Source: Pontiella agarivorans
GTDB lineage: Bacteria > Verrucomicrobiota > Kiritimatiellia > Kiritimatiellales > Pontiellaceae
Reading direction: 5' to 3'
NCBI RefSeq assembly: GCF_034531395.1
Contig: NZ_JARVCO010000012.1
Coordinates: 310,001 to 374,000 of the forward strand
Length of the DNA stretch: 64,000 nucleotides
Shown: in pieces, positions 1-9,234 of the stretch
Numbering within the stretch: position 1 is the first letter of the stretch
How the letters are laid out: every line of letters begins with the position of its first letter
Made by a program: the position numbers and the translations under genes
The notes under the pieces: generated by a model
The model's input: the letters and a program-made list of their open reading frames with translations, nothing else
Told to the model about the DNA's origin: nothing
Database searches by the model: none

Positions 1-914
1 AAAATTCCAAGTTTCCGCAATACACTTCCAACGCCGTGGTTCAGCAAAGAAAAATGGGTGTTATATAGTCTGTGCTGTATTTTCTTTGACGGCTCGATAT
101 GTGCGGGGAGGTTGACGGGGTGCGGATTCAGTGTCTGACGGGCATAAGTGATTCCTGTTCCGCAATGGGTTCCCGAGCCGTCGAATCCGCTGTTTACGGT
201 GAGTGTCCGGTTCGGAAAAACGGCATAGCGGCCGGTCAGGAAAACATGCAGATTCAGACGGGCATCCAGGTGAAGGTTTCCGCGGGTATAGCGGGCCTGT
301 GTACCTAGAATGGGCCGGTTACTGCGGAATTTTTTCCACTGCCGGGGATCTTTCAGCTGTAAGTGGTCTGTTTCTGAATCGGCGAGAAAAGCGGTCCATC
401 TGTTTTTCCAGATGGCAAATCCCCAGGTGGAGAAGGACTGCCATAAATGGATGTCGTGCGGGTAGGACTCGGGGGGCGTGAATCTGGGATGTGTGTGTGC
501 GCAGATTCCGAAGATCCGCGGGTCGTGTTCAAAGGTCGATAGGGCCCGGTTCATAAAATCCAGATAATAGGGCGAACAAATGATGTCATCTTCCATCCGG
601 ATCATCCGGTCGTTTTCACTCATGACCCAGTTGATGGCATCCAGTGCCGATGCGCGCATGCCCCAGTTTTTATCGCGGAAGCGCATCTTGACAGCTTTAA
701 ATCCATCGATCGTCCGGATGTATTCACGTGTGGCATCAATGGCCGGTTTATGATGCTCTTCCTTTGCCCCGTCCGAGACGATATAGAGCGTGGTGCGGGC
801 CGCTTCTCTGTTTTTTGAAAGGGCTTCAATGCATCGTTGCAGATGTGCCTTGCGGTCGTAGACGGAAATCAGAACCGGAGCACAGTCGACTGGATGGACA
901 GGTTGAGCCGTCAT
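1..914 (-). CDS. Glycosyltransferase, GT-A/GT2-like (3' end outside window)
   Basis: This frame is open from an ATG at 914 to the window edge (about 304 codons). It begins with a nucleotide-sugar transferase-like segment (VLISVYDRK, then LYIVSDGAKEE) and carries an acidic RMEDDI motif near residue 115 that fits the metal-binding DxD of GT-A enzymes. The expected role is transfer of a sugar from an activated donor onto a surface glycan. No signal peptide or membrane helix is visible, so it should act at the cytoplasmic face. The start overlaps the stop of the upstream methyltransferase as ATGA, so the two are probably co-translated. It is the last visible gene of the glycan operon. The donor and acceptor cannot be read from the sequence, and the C-terminus is missing. 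Confidence 0.75.
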   Translation of the reverse strand, partial: MTAQPVHPVDCAPVLISVYDRKAHLQRCIEALSKNREAARTTLYIVSDGAKEEHHKPAIDATREYIRTIDGFKAVKMRFRDKNWGMRASALDAINWVMSENDRMIRMEDDIICSPYYLDFMNRALSTFEHDPRIFGICAHTHPRFTPPESYPHDIHLWQSFSTWGFAIWKNRWTAFLADSETDHLQLKDPRQWKKFRSNRPILGTQARYTRGNLHLDARLNLHVFLTGRYAVFPNRTLTVNSGFDGSGTHCGTGITYARQTLNPHPVNLPAHIEPSKKIQHRLYNTHFSLLNHGVGSVLRKLGI

Positions 915-1726
915 GCCTTTGAACAGATGGCTTCAACATTTTCTTTGAGGCCGGGATGAAGATTGTTGAACAGGGAGTAAAGTCGCTGCGCCGGTGAATT
1001 GTAGCTGGCCGGCGGATAGGAGGCGGTTCGGGTATCAACGCAGGTTCCGCCGCAATGGGCCACCAGCATTTTCAGATCGTCGAGCGTATATTCGCGCCAG
1101 TGCGGGGAAACCTCTGCTCCCGGTTTTTCGGTGTCTACATCGATGAACGACTGCATCGATGGATAGGGATTCCGGCCGCTCAGGGCTGCCAGCCGGCGGT
1201 AGAGACTGGCGGCATTCGGTGCGGTCACCAGCAGGCGCCCGGTATCCGACAGCAGATGGCTGAAGAGCTGTCGGAATACAGGGATCGGCGAGAAATTCCA
1301 ATGCTCGATACACTGACAGCATTCAATCATTTCAAAGGGACCCGAAACCGGAAGGGGCATTTCGGCTGCTTTAGCAAAATCGAAGGCAGCGGTTTTCAAC
1401 CCCTGCTTCTCGTAAAAGCCGGCCATATTTCCGGTCAGCAGAGCGGGGTGATCAACCAGAGTGCTCTGAACGCCGGTCAGGCGGTTCAGGATAATAGGGG
1501 CAATGCCGGGCCAGCCGCCCAGGGAAAGCATACGTTGATTTTCAAAGTTTTCTTTTTTGATGATCGCCAGCTGACAGGTGATCTGTGTGCTGATTCTTTT
1601 TTTATACCGGACTAAATATTCGTGCGCTTTGTTGTCTCCGTAATCCGATGATACGGAGCGGAAGGATTCCAGAAACCGTTCATATTCTGTGTCGACTTGA
1701 TGGAATAACTTATTATTGATCTTCAT
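911..1726 (-). CDS. Class I SAM-dependent methyltransferase
   Basis: This 271-residue protein has a Rossmann-type methyltransferase core. A glycine-containing motif I region (MLSLGGWPGIAPIILNRL) near residue 66 is followed by an acidic strand, then EMIECCQCIEHW around residue 130, and LSDTGRLLVTAPN around residue 155, which is the usual motif order for ubiE/group-11-like methyltransferases. The motif I glycines are less regular than the textbook DxGxGxG. It lies between glycosyltransferases and overlaps both neighbours (14 bp upstream, 4 bp downstream), so it probably methylates a sugar or a lipid-linked glycan intermediate in the same pathway. The substrate is inferred from context only. Confidence 0.75.
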   Translation of the reverse strand: MKINNKLFHQVDTEYERFLESFRSVSSDYGDNKAHEYLVRYKKRISTQITCQLAIIKKENFENQRMLSLGGWPGIAPIILNRLTGVQSTLVDHPALLTGNMAGFYEKQGLKTAAFDFAKAAEMPLPVSGPFEMIECCQCIEHWNFSPIPVFRQLFSHLLSDTGRLLVTAPNAASLYRRLAALSGRNPYPSMQSFIDVDTEKPGAEVSPHWREYTLDDLKMLVAHCGGTCVDTRTASYPPASYNSPAQRLYSLFNNLHPGLKENVEAICSKA

Positions 1727-2882
1727 AGCTGTTTGCTCTCTGCTGCGAATGATAGAAGCTCATCCACTCAGCATACACTTTTGCTGTTGAAAATCCGCTT
1801 AGATCTGCAGGGTCCGGGATTCGCTGGGGAAGGGCGTCCGCTTTAAATTGCTGAAGAGCAGAAATCCATTTTTTCGGATCAAGTTCTGCAACATGAGTCA
1901 ACTGGGCCGGCAGGAATTCTGTGACTCCGACATGAGGGGAGAGGAGAGTCTGTGTTCCGCAGGCCACGGATTCTGCCGCTACAATACAGAAGTTTTCGTC
2001 AAACGATGGAAGGGCAAATAAATCGGCCGCTGCCAGCCAGTTACTGCGCTCTTTGCCCTTGGCAAAATCTATAAAGCGTACCCGGTCTTTAATTTGGAGT
2101 GCATCAACCTGGTTAAGAAGTTCGCACTTCAGGTCCGGCTCCGGAGGGCCGATAAAAGTAAGAAACGAATCGCTTCCTAAATTCGCCTGCGCAAAAACAT
2201 CGATTAAAAAAGGCAGATTTTTCTGTTTGGCCAGTCGGCCTAAATGCACGATGTGAAAGTCCTTATCTGAAAGACCCAGTTTCTGTCGGGCCTCCTGACG
2301 CAAAGGGGGATTCCTGAAGTCGGTTAAATCAACTGGATTGGGAATAACGATTACCTGTCTGGCGTATTGCAGGGCCATCGCTGACGTTTCAACTTCCCAT
2401 TGTGCTGTGGCATGCATTGCGCAGGCGTGTCGGATGTTTGTTTTTTCAAAAATCCGGAAGATCAGTTTTTTCAGTGAGGGCATTCTCCGGAAGTGGTATT
2501 CACCAAAATGCCCCCGCATGGTGATGATATAAGGCGTCTTCCTTGAACGGGCAATGAGGGCCCCGAGAACGGTGGTCAGGTTCCATGCTCCGTTGAGATG
2601 AATGAAGTCAAATTCACCGGCCCGTTTCCAGAGCTTGAATAAAGCGCGGGGAAACAGTCCCAGTACGCTCGGGCCCCAGAGAACGGATGCATTGACCGGC
2701 GTCTCCCTGCAGCTGAACTGTTCCTGGGTCAGCGGATACTTTCGGCTGAAGCCCACAAACAGTTCTACATGGTGCCCTTGTTCGGTCAGCACCGTTGCCT
2801 GTTGCGCCATGGAACGTGGGGCACCTCCTCCATAGGTGGATAGAGAGCCTCCAACGATAGCGATTTTAAATCTAGATTCCAT
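1713..2882 (-). CDS. Glycosyltransferase family 4 (group 1)
   Basis: This 389-residue protein has the two-domain GT-B layout. The N-terminal half opens with a glycine-rich loop (GGSLSTYGGGAPRSM), and the C-terminal Glycos_transf_1 half contains HLGRLAKQKNLPFLIDVF and a conserved acidic stretch (LPSFDENFCIVAAESVACG) matching the E-x7-E motif region. GT4 enzymes are retaining transferases that use NDP-sugars at the cytoplasmic membrane face. It starts 7 bp after the stop of the GT61 gene and overlaps the methyltransferase gene. The sugar specificity cannot be deduced. Confidence 0.88.
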   Translation of the reverse strand: MESRFKIAIVGGSLSTYGGGAPRSMAQQATVLTEQGHHVELFVGFSRKYPLTQEQFSCRETPVNASVLWGPSVLGLFPRALFKLWKRAGEFDFIHLNGAWNLTTVLGALIARSRKTPYIITMRGHFGEYHFRRMPSLKKLIFRIFEKTNIRHACAMHATAQWEVETSAMALQYARQVIVIPNPVDLTDFRNPPLRQEARQKLGLSDKDFHIVHLGRLAKQKNLPFLIDVFAQANLGSDSFLTFIGPPEPDLKCELLNQVDALQIKDRVRFIDFAKGKERSNWLAAADLFALPSFDENFCIVAAESVACGTQTLLSPHVGVTEFLPAQLTHVAELDPKKWISALQQFKADALPQRIPDPADLSGFSTAKVYAEWMSFYHSQQRANSYEDQ

Positions 2883-2889
2883 CCTTCTA

Positions 2890-4047
2890 TCACAACATGG
2901 TTGCCAGTGCTGTTTCGAGCGCTAAAGCATCTATATTTATATTGGCCCACACATGGTGAGCATCGAGCTGTTTACGCACGACACGGGTTCCGCCTTTGCC
3001 AACGAGTGCGGTATGGCGCAGGCCGCGAACAGCGGCGAGCTGTTTGAAGCAGGGATTAAGGTAATAGGGCGAGAACATTTCGATGACCTGGGTTCCTGCT
3101 GAGCAGAAGGCCAGATTAGTGAGTTCCGCACCATGAGGAGCAATGATTACGCTCGCCGAAGCAAACGTTTCCATTTGTTGTTTTACCGTCATTCGGCCGG
3201 GTTCAATGGTTTCGAACGCATATTTCTGCAAAACGGGAGGTAACACCTCTTCGTTGAGGATTCGGCGCCGACGGGCTCCGGCGCGGGAGATGTATAGCCG
3301 GCGTCCTTTGCTGTGCGGTGGTATAAAGTTGCGTAGAAAATCGAGCCCGGCGGGGGTGGGGAGGCTGGGCAGTCCGGCGAAAGATGGGACGATGAGTTCG
3401 TCGGCCTCTATATGGCGGTTCGGTGCGGCGGCGATAATCTTATTTTCGGAAATGCCGAGCATGCTGATCCATTCTTGATGAAATCGACTGGAGCAGTCGA
3501 TGTAGTAGGCATCGATTTCATCGTCCATGTCATTGAGCAGATTCAGGCGTGGCAGGGAGGCCAGCGTCCAGTGAAAATAGTTATCGCTTCCAGGAGAGGT
3601 AATGACGGCAAGCCGGCCGTTAAAGCGTTCCGGTGCGGGAACACGGCGTTCATAGATGAGATGGTGGTATTTCTGTTTGCGATGAAAATCGGTGGTGCTT
3701 TCTGAAAGGATTTTGTTTTTGGGGGTCACGACGGTGCCGTCGCCCAGTACGTGTCCGTTATGCAACCGGAAAATAAACGATTCCGGATAGGTGGCAGGCG
3801 TGTGTGTTTCGAGTATGCGGGAGGCTTCTGCCGGAATGACTACTGAAGTATTTTCAATGGGTATGGGAGAGGAATCGGTGCATTTTTTATAGGAACCGTC
3901 GTTCCCGGAGTCATGTACTCCAATGAGTGCAACGGGAGCCGGATACGAGTAGCGCAAAGCATTTCGGGCCGCCTGGAGGCGCATGCGGGCTTCGGATAAG
4001 GTACGGAAAAGACACGAGCCCGTTTTGTATTTTTCCAGATAGCTCAT
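2890..4047 (-). CDS. Glycosyltransferase family 61 (DUF563-like)
   Basis: The ATG at 4047 is preferred because it overlaps the upstream stop as ATGA, like other joints of this operon; a longer in-frame version starting at 4107 would run deep into the upstream gene. The 385-residue product carries the GT61 signature: SDNYFHWTLASLPRL, then LYISRAGARRRRILNE, and a C-terminal VIIAPHGAELTNLAFC segment. In bacteria these proteins are annotated as capsular or exopolysaccharide transferases. The family is known mainly from plant xylosyl- and arabinosyltransferases, so the sugar here is unknown. It is flanked by two GT4 genes in the same operon. Confidence 0.85.
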   Translation of the reverse strand: MSYLEKYKTGSCLFRTLSEARMRLQAARNALRYSYPAPVALIGVHDSGNDGSYKKCTDSSPIPIENTSVVIPAEASRILETHTPATYPESFIFRLHNGHVLGDGTVVTPKNKILSESTTDFHRKQKYHHLIYERRVPAPERFNGRLAVITSPGSDNYFHWTLASLPRLNLLNDMDDEIDAYYIDCSSRFHQEWISMLGISENKIIAAAPNRHIEADELIVPSFAGLPSLPTPAGLDFLRNFIPPHSKGRRLYISRAGARRRRILNEEVLPPVLQKYAFETIEPGRMTVKQQMETFASASVIIAPHGAELTNLAFCSAGTQVIEMFSPYYLNPCFKQLAAVRGLRHTALVGKGGTRVVRKQLDAHHVWANINIDALALETALATML

Positions 4048-5267
4048 ACGCGATATGCGTCCTCTTCGAGATGACCTAAAATCGGAGCGAGCGTTTGCTC
4101 TGCGCATTTCTGATAATTGCAGGTCTGTTTGCTGAAGGCCAGTGCGTTGAGGCCGAATTGCCGTCGTTTTTCGGCTGATCCCGCCAGAGCAATGAGTTTG
4201 CTGCGGAATGCTTCCGGCTCCGATCCGCTGAAGAGATAGCCGTTCGTCCGGTCATCGATAAATTCGGCGATCCCCTTTAAGTTGACGGCGAGAATGGGTT
4301 TTCCGCAGGCCATTTCATGGTTGAGGGTGTCGGTCATATGGAAATGGTCGGTTTCCTGGCCGATGCGCATGACGAGACCGATGTCGGATGAGGCAAGGGC
4401 GTTATTGAGGTCGGCCTCGGCGGGCAGCCAGCCGGTCATTATGATGCGGTCTTCAATTCCGAGCTTGGCGGCGAGCTTTTTCAGTCGGCTGTATTCGGGG
4501 CCGTTGCCGATGAGGAGAAATTTAAGATGGGGGAGTTCGTTTTTCACTTCGGCAATACGTTCAAAAATCCAGTCGTTTCCTTTGTTGGGATGGAGGATGC
4601 CATGGTGACTCAGCACCAGGTCCTGATCCGAGAGCCCCAGTTGCTTTCGGGTTTGCCGTCGCACTTTTTCGTCGACCGGGTGAAATTTGGAGTGATCGCA
4701 CGGATTGGGCACAACGTGAATGTTTTCAGAGGGCAGGCCGCGCTCAATCAGAAACTGCTTTGCATATTCAACATGAGTATAGACGACTGGAATTTTTTTC
4801 CAGTTTTTGCAATCGAACTTTTCGACCAGGTCGCGGAAGCAATTGAGCCAGGGATGTTGTTCGGCATAAATGCGAACAAAGAAGTCCATGACCATGATGC
4901 CGATGTCTGAGCCATAGAACCGTTGCAGAATTCCGGCACCGAGCGGGAGTGTTTCCTCCCAGTAGATAAAGTCGATACCCAGTTTTCTGCACTTTTTACC
5001 AATCGCAGGAAGAGCGAGATAGAATTTGAGTGTTCTGCTCCATTTATGGTCCGGATTTGCCCGGTCAAATGTCCAGGGCAGCAGGTGCAGGTTCAGTCGG
5101 GAACGAAGAGCATCATTTGCGGGTTCGGTGGTTTCGGGGCCGAAGAAATAAACTTCCGTTTCCGGCAGGAGCTGTTCCACCATGGCCGGAACGGCATGGC
5201 CGCCGCAACAGATCCATCCCTCAAGTCCGTAACGGTGGATAAAGGCTATTTTCTTTTTAGCGGTCAT
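4044..5267 (-). CDS. Glycosyltransferase family 4 (group 1)
   Basis: This 407-residue GT-B protein has HHGILHPNKGNDWIFERI around residue 230, FLLIGNGPEY, and MRIGQETDHFHMTDTLNHEM followed by ACGKPILAV, which together match the C-terminal nucleotide-sugar domain of GT4 enzymes. The N-terminal half shows an acceptor-side GGHAVPAMVEQLL segment. It overlaps recO upstream and the GT61 gene downstream, both by four bases (ATGA). The expected role is adding one sugar during lipopolysaccharide-core, O-antigen or exopolysaccharide assembly in the cytoplasm. Nothing in the sequence fixes donor or linkage. Confidence 0.87.
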   Translation of the reverse strand: MTAKKKIAFIHRYGLEGWICCGGHAVPAMVEQLLPETEVYFFGPETTEPANDALRSRLNLHLLPWTFDRANPDHKWSRTLKFYLALPAIGKKCRKLGIDFIYWEETLPLGAGILQRFYGSDIGIMVMDFFVRIYAEQHPWLNCFRDLVEKFDCKNWKKIPVVYTHVEYAKQFLIERGLPSENIHVVPNPCDHSKFHPVDEKVRRQTRKQLGLSDQDLVLSHHGILHPNKGNDWIFERIAEVKNELPHLKFLLIGNGPEYSRLKKLAAKLGIEDRIIMTGWLPAEADLNNALASSDIGLVMRIGQETDHFHMTDTLNHEMACGKPILAVNLKGIAEFIDDRTNGYLFSGSEPEAFRSKLIALAGSAEKRRQFGLNALAFSKQTCNYQKCAEQTLAPILGHLEEDAYRV

Positions 5268-6001
5268 GCTGCAGGGATGGCCATTCGGTGTTGGGGGTTC
5301 ATGTTGAATTGCTCCTGCATAAATGCATTTAGAATGATGCTGATGCCGCTTTCCTGTTCCGGCGGAATCGGTTTTTCCGCAACATCGGGTGAGTCGGTTC
5401 GCTGTAGGTTTCGTAAAGTTCTCAGTATTTCCGGCGGGCTTTCAAGGGTTGGAAGTTTCCGGTCTTTGGAACAGCTGCTGCAGACGGTGCCGCCCTGAGA
5501 GGCACAGAAGTTCAGGGATTGCGTCGAAGAACAGAAAATGCAGCTTCCGAGATTCGGGGCATGGCCGTGGGCATCGCAGAACTGCAGCTCTGTCCAGGGG
5601 ATGAACTGCGGCCGGTCGCCGAAGTTTTCCGCCAGGTCGAGCAGTTCTTCGAACAGCGCAAACAGTTCGGGGTGGGGGGCGTTCTCCGGCGAGGTCCGGT
5701 TAAACAAGGCGGCCAGATAGGAGGCTGCCTGCATGGCGCGCCAGTTGGTCCGGAACGAGCTGCGCCGCTCCAGCAGGGCACATTCTTTGGCGGTGTACAG
5801 GGTGCTGCTGGATTTGGCGAAGTAGAGCAGTTCCGAAGTGCTGAACAGTTCATATTCGCCGATGAACCGGCTCTGTGCGCGCAGAGCTCCTTTGAGAAGA
5901 GTGGATATTTTTCCGTGATGACGGGTCATCCAGTGGACAATGTGTGATGTACTGGAATAGGGATAAATCGCAAGCGGAATAGCTGTGGCCCGAATAATCA
6001 T
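5264..6001 (-). CDS. recO: DNA repair protein RecO
   Basis: RecO loads RecA onto SSB-coated single-stranded DNA in the RecFOR gap-repair pathway. The 245-residue product has the N-terminal OB-fold region (AIPLAIYPYSSTSHIVHWMT), a helical middle and a zinc-ribbon-like C-terminal half with cysteines at 154, 157, 174 and 177 (C-x2-C, C-x2-C). Length and layout match the family. It starts 9 bp downstream of mgtE and overlaps the first glycosyltransferase by ATGA, so a repair gene heads a glycan-assembly run; this is probably operon geography rather than shared function. Confidence 0.93.
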   Translation of the reverse strand: MIIRATAIPLAIYPYSSTSHIVHWMTRHHGKISTLLKGALRAQSRFIGEYELFSTSELLYFAKSSSTLYTAKECALLERRSSFRTNWRAMQAASYLAALFNRTSPENAPHPELFALFEELLDLAENFGDRPQFIPWTELQFCDAHGHAPNLGSCIFCSSTQSLNFCASQGGTVCSSCSKDRKLPTLESPPEILRTLRNLQRTDSPDVAEKPIPPEQESGISIILNAFMQEQFNMNPQHRMAIPAA

Positions 6002-6010
6002 GGTGATCTG

Positions 6011-7387
6011 TCAGCTCCTTAGACTGATCATCAGAAAGGTCACCCCGTAATAGATCAGCAAAGCGAGAATATCGTTGGAAGAGGTTACAAAAGGGCCGGA
6101 TGCAACAGCCGGATCAATTCTCATCCGGTTCAGAATAACCGGGACCACTGCGCCGAAAACCGCAGCAAAGGCCATGGCGGAGAAAAGAGCGCTGCCCACG
6201 GTAAGCGCAAGATAGGGCGGTCCGAAGGCGGTCTCTTCCCGGCCGATGACGAATAAGGCGTAGAGTCCGAATACAATACCGCAGATGGCCCCCATAATGG
6301 CTCCGGCGGTAATTTCGTGGAGCAGAATTTTCGGGATGTTTTTGGTGTGGGCGGTGCCCAGCGCGATACCGCGGATCACCAGGGTGGATGACTGGATGCC
6401 CGTGTTACCGCCCATGGCCAGGATCACAGGAACAAAAGCTCCGAGGATGATGGCGTGGGAAAAGGAAAGATAGGCATGGTAACTGTTGAGCAGGAGTACA
6501 CTGAAAAACCCGGTTGTCAGGGTGATCAGCAACCAGGGCAGACGACTTTTTGAGGCATGTAGAGCTGAGGTATATTCCAGCTCAGATTCGCTGGAACCAG
6601 CCAGTTTGAAGATATCTTCCGAGGCTTCATCTTCCATGACGTCCATAATATCATCCATGGTGATCCGGCCGACGAGTTTGTGCTGCCAGTCCAGTACCGG
6701 AAGGGCGCTGAGGTCGTATTTTGAAGCCAGTCGTGCAACCTCCTCCTGGTCGGCGTCGGTATGAACGGAAATGGTTTCGGATTCTGCCAGATCCGCGAGC
6801 GTCTGGTTGCGGTTTCCATGTTTCAGCAGTTCCCAAAGTTGAATCCAGCCGGTCAGCCGGCCCTTGGAATCTACGACGTAGGCATAATAAACCGGTTCAT
6901 CAAGATCCAGAGAGCCGATGAAATCGGTGGCTTCTGCAGCGGTCATATCAGCCTGCACCGCCACAAAGTCGGGGGTCATAATCCCCCCGGCGGTTTCCTC
7001 ATCGTATTGAAGCAGTTCGCGAACTTCGTCCGACTCTTCCTCTTCCATGAGTCCGAGAATATCTTCGCGCTGCTCATCTTCGAGTTCGCCCAGCACATCG
7101 GCGGCGTCGTCCGGAGCCATCTCTTCGACGATGTCCGAAATCTCTTCATCAGTCAGCTCGTCAAGAATATCGGCCTCGACTTTGTCATCGAGTTCGGCCA
7201 GCACATCCGGCTTAATCTCGTCGCCGAGCATTTCGAAGAGTTGTTTGTATGAACTGGCCGGCGCGTGGTTGATGATTTCGGCGATGTCGGCGGGATGCAG
7301 TTCTTCGAAAAACTTCGGAATCTGTTCCCAAAGTTCCCCTTTAATGCAGAAATTGATCCGTTCTTTGATCCGATTGACGTCCGACAT
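6011..7387 (-). CDS. mgtE: Magnesium transporter MgtE
   Basis: MgtE is a Mg2+-gated magnesium channel of the inner membrane. The 458-residue protein has the full family layout: an acidic helical MgtE_N domain (about residues 5-130, with ELHPADIAEIINHAP and repeated DELTDEE-like stretches), a CBS pair (about 135-260, with MTPDFVAVQADMTAAEA and GRITMDDIMDVMEDE), and a C-terminal membrane domain of about five helices carrying LGAFVPVILAMGGNTGIQSS, the pore-helix signature. No strong Shine-Dalgarno precedes the ATG. The 61-bp upstream space is too small for a magnesium riboswitch, so gating by the cytosolic domain is the expected control. Confidence 0.95.
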   Translation of the reverse strand: MSDVNRIKERINFCIKGELWEQIPKFFEELHPADIAEIINHAPASSYKQLFEMLGDEIKPDVLAELDDKVEADILDELTDEEISDIVEEMAPDDAADVLGELEDEQREDILGLMEEEESDEVRELLQYDEETAGGIMTPDFVAVQADMTAAEATDFIGSLDLDEPVYYAYVVDSKGRLTGWIQLWELLKHGNRNQTLADLAESETISVHTDADQEEVARLASKYDLSALPVLDWQHKLVGRITMDDIMDVMEDEASEDIFKLAGSSESELEYTSALHASKSRLPWLLITLTTGFFSVLLLNSYHAYLSFSHAIILGAFVPVILAMGGNTGIQSSTLVIRGIALGTAHTKNIPKILLHEITAGAIMGAICGIVFGLYALFVIGREETAFGPPYLALTVGSALFSAMAFAAVFGAVVPVILNRMRIDPAVASGPFVTSSNDILALLIYYGVTFLMISLRS

Positions 7388-7448
7388 GTTTTAACTCATT
7401 TAAAGCTGCGGCAAACCATACGGATTTGAGGGAGGTGAGTCTACGCTT

Positions 7449-8423
7449 TTAATAGTCTGGATAGCTGGCGGGATAGTTGCCGCCAGCCTGCCTGCGCCAA
7501 TGTTTATACGACCACAGCCAGAATTGCGGATATTTATGAATCTGTGCGGAAATCCGGTCTTCAATTTTCTGCGTCAGCTGCTGCACGATGCCGTCCATAT
7601 CCGCTTCTTTTTGAAAGGCAGGCGGTTTCAGCGAATCGGTGATTTCTATGCGGTAACCGCCTGTAGAATCGGGAATGCTGAAACCGAAATAAACCGGCGT
7701 TCCCGTGCGATAAGCCAAAGCTGCCGGAGCGGCGGAAACAGACATTGGAAGCCCCAGAAAATCGACGGTAATGCCACCGTTTTCCGGGGCGGTATGCTGA
7801 TCGAGTACAAAAGCGGTTTTCCCTTTTTTCCGCAGTCTGGAAATCAGCGTTTTCAGTGCCCCTTTCTGAGGAATAATAGTCTGCCCTGTTTTTTCCCGCA
7901 GTTCAATCAGGACGCGGTCCACGGTTCTGTTTTTCACGGTTGCCGCAATGCTCGCCAGATCCGCTCCACGCAGGGCGGTAGCCTGCCCGAGAATCTCCCA
8001 GCTGCCCATATGCGCCGTAATGCAGATTACCGCCCCGTCTTCAAAAAAACGTTCTACGAGCGGTGACGGATCAAACGTTACGAAATCAGCAATTCGCTTC
8101 GCCGGATTTTTTGAGAACCAGAATACATCAAACATGGTTTGTGTGAAGGTGGCCAGCGAAGTGGCAAGAATCGCCTTTTTCTCAGCCGTGCTTTTGGAAT
8201 CGCCGAAAACCGCATCCAGATTTTTAAGCCCCACCTCCCGTTCCCGGATCGGCAGCCGCAACGCGACCCATCCGGCAAAACGGGCCAGCCCGATCACCAT
8301 CCTCCGCGGCAGCAGGGGAATCGTCCATTTCAGAAAGACATATCCCGCCGCCTCAAACGGACGGCGTACTGCGCGTCGGATTTTCCGAATGATTCTTTTA
8401 ATTTTTCTCTTCAGGGTCGGCAT
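7449..8423 (-). CDS. LpxL/HtrB-type lysophospholipid acyltransferase
   Basis: The ATG at 8423 is chosen over an upstream TTG at 8435. The 324-residue protein starts with a very basic segment (KRKIKRIIRKIRRAVRR) followed by a hydrophobic stretch, as in inner-membrane late acyltransferases of lipid A synthesis. The catalytic HX4(D/E) motif is visible as AHMGSWE near residue 127, and the later FVLDQHTAPENGG motif is the conserved DQ region of the family. It likely moves an acyl chain onto lipid A or a related lipid. Placement beside the surface glycan operon fits outer-membrane biogenesis. Which acyl position it modifies cannot be told. Confidence 0.85.
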   Translation of the reverse strand: MPTLKRKIKRIIRKIRRAVRRPFEAAGYVFLKWTIPLLPRRMVIGLARFAGWVALRLPIREREVGLKNLDAVFGDSKSTAEKKAILATSLATFTQTMFDVFWFSKNPAKRIADFVTFDPSPLVERFFEDGAVICITAHMGSWEILGQATALRGADLASIAATVKNRTVDRVLIELREKTGQTIIPQKGALKTLISRLRKKGKTAFVLDQHTAPENGGITVDFLGLPMSVSAAPAALAYRTGTPVYFGFSIPDSTGGYRIEITDSLKPPAFQKEADMDGIVQQLTQKIEDRISAQIHKYPQFWLWSYKHWRRQAGGNYPASYPDY

Positions 8424-8519
8424 AGTGAGATCCAAAAATGAGCGGAAACTTTATCGACAACCCTCAGACATACCAATATTTTTCGACACATTGCTGTAAC
8501 CCCGAAACAGGAGTGAAGA

Positions 8520-9209
8520 ATGAAGCGTTTTATATTGTTGTTGGCCGTGGCCGGACTGATGTCCGGCTGCCGAACCGCCCGTATCGATCCCGTTGCTGAA
8601 ACGGATGAATCCGTCGGAAAAGCTGTTGTTGCGGAACCTGTAACGCCGACTGAAAACGTGGAAGCGACTCCCGCTTCGGCCGCTGTTGACGAACCCAAGC
8701 CAGAAGAAAGGAATACTGTTATGATTTTAATGAAAACGTCGAAGGGGGATATCCACCTCGAACTCGATGCCGAAAAAGCCCCGAAAACGGTCGCTAACTT
8801 TTTGGCTTATGCAAAATCCGGCCACTACAACGGCACCATCTTTCACCGCGTAATGGACGGTTTCATGATTCAGGGCGGTGGTTTTGATGAAAACATGAAT
8901 CAGAAAGACGCTCCGAATACCGTTGAGAATGAAGCGAAAAACGGACTTAAAAACGATGCCGGAACCATTGCCATGGCCCGTACGCCTGATCCGCACAGCG
9001 CCAGTGCCCAGTTTTTCATCAATGTAAACGATAATGCATTTCTCAACTATCCCGGGCAGGACGGCTGGGGCTACTGCGTCTTCGGAAAAGTGGTTGAAGG
9101 CATGGACGTCGTGAACGAAATTAAAGGCGTGAAAACCGGTAACGCCGGTCCTCACCAGAATGTGCCGGTTGAGCCCGTATTCATCAACGAAGTCACCGTG
9201 ATCGACTGA
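8520..9209 (+). CDS. Cyclophilin-type peptidyl-prolyl isomerase with lipoprotein leader
   Basis: This 229-residue protein joins a lipoprotein signal ([17 protein letters not shown], lipobox LMSGC with Cys17), a 45-residue Ala/Glu/Pro-rich linker and a complete cyclophilin domain. The domain shows [29 protein letters not shown] and [10 protein letters not shown], which include the catalytic Arg and the Phe/Met/Gln pocket residues. Cyclophilins isomerise Xaa-Pro bonds during folding; here the anchor predicts action in the periplasm. An internal ATG at 8721, preceded by GAAAGGA, sits exactly where stand-alone PpiB proteins begin, so a second cytoplasmic form is possible. A hairpin terminator follows. 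Confidence 0.93.
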   Translation: MKRFILLLAVAGLMSGCRTARIDPVAETDESVGKAVVAEPVTPTENVEATPASAAVDEPKPEERNTVMILMKTSKGDIHLELDAEKAPKTVANFLAYAKSGHYNGTIFHRVMDGFMIQGGGFDENMNQKDAPNTVENEAKNGLKNDAGTIAMARTPDPHSASAQFFINVNDNAFLNYPGQDGWGYCVFGKVVEGMDVVNEIKGVKTGNAGPHQNVPVEPVFINEVTVID

Positions 9210-9215
9210 AAATAG

Positions 9216-9230
9216 TTCCAAACATTGGAA
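9216..9230. repeat. TTCCA-N5-TGGAA palindrome
   Basis: Exact copy with core AACAT in the ppi-cinA intergenic space, just 5' of the ppi terminator. Confidence 0.85.
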
Positions 9231-9234
9231 AACC

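Noticed and set aside
5442-5455. TTCAAGGGTTGGAA in recO as a palindrome copy
   Set aside because: One arm base is missing, so it cannot be told from chance.
7388-7448. Possible magnesium riboswitch before mgtE
   Set aside because: Only 61 bases separate the genes and no M-box-like helices are visible.
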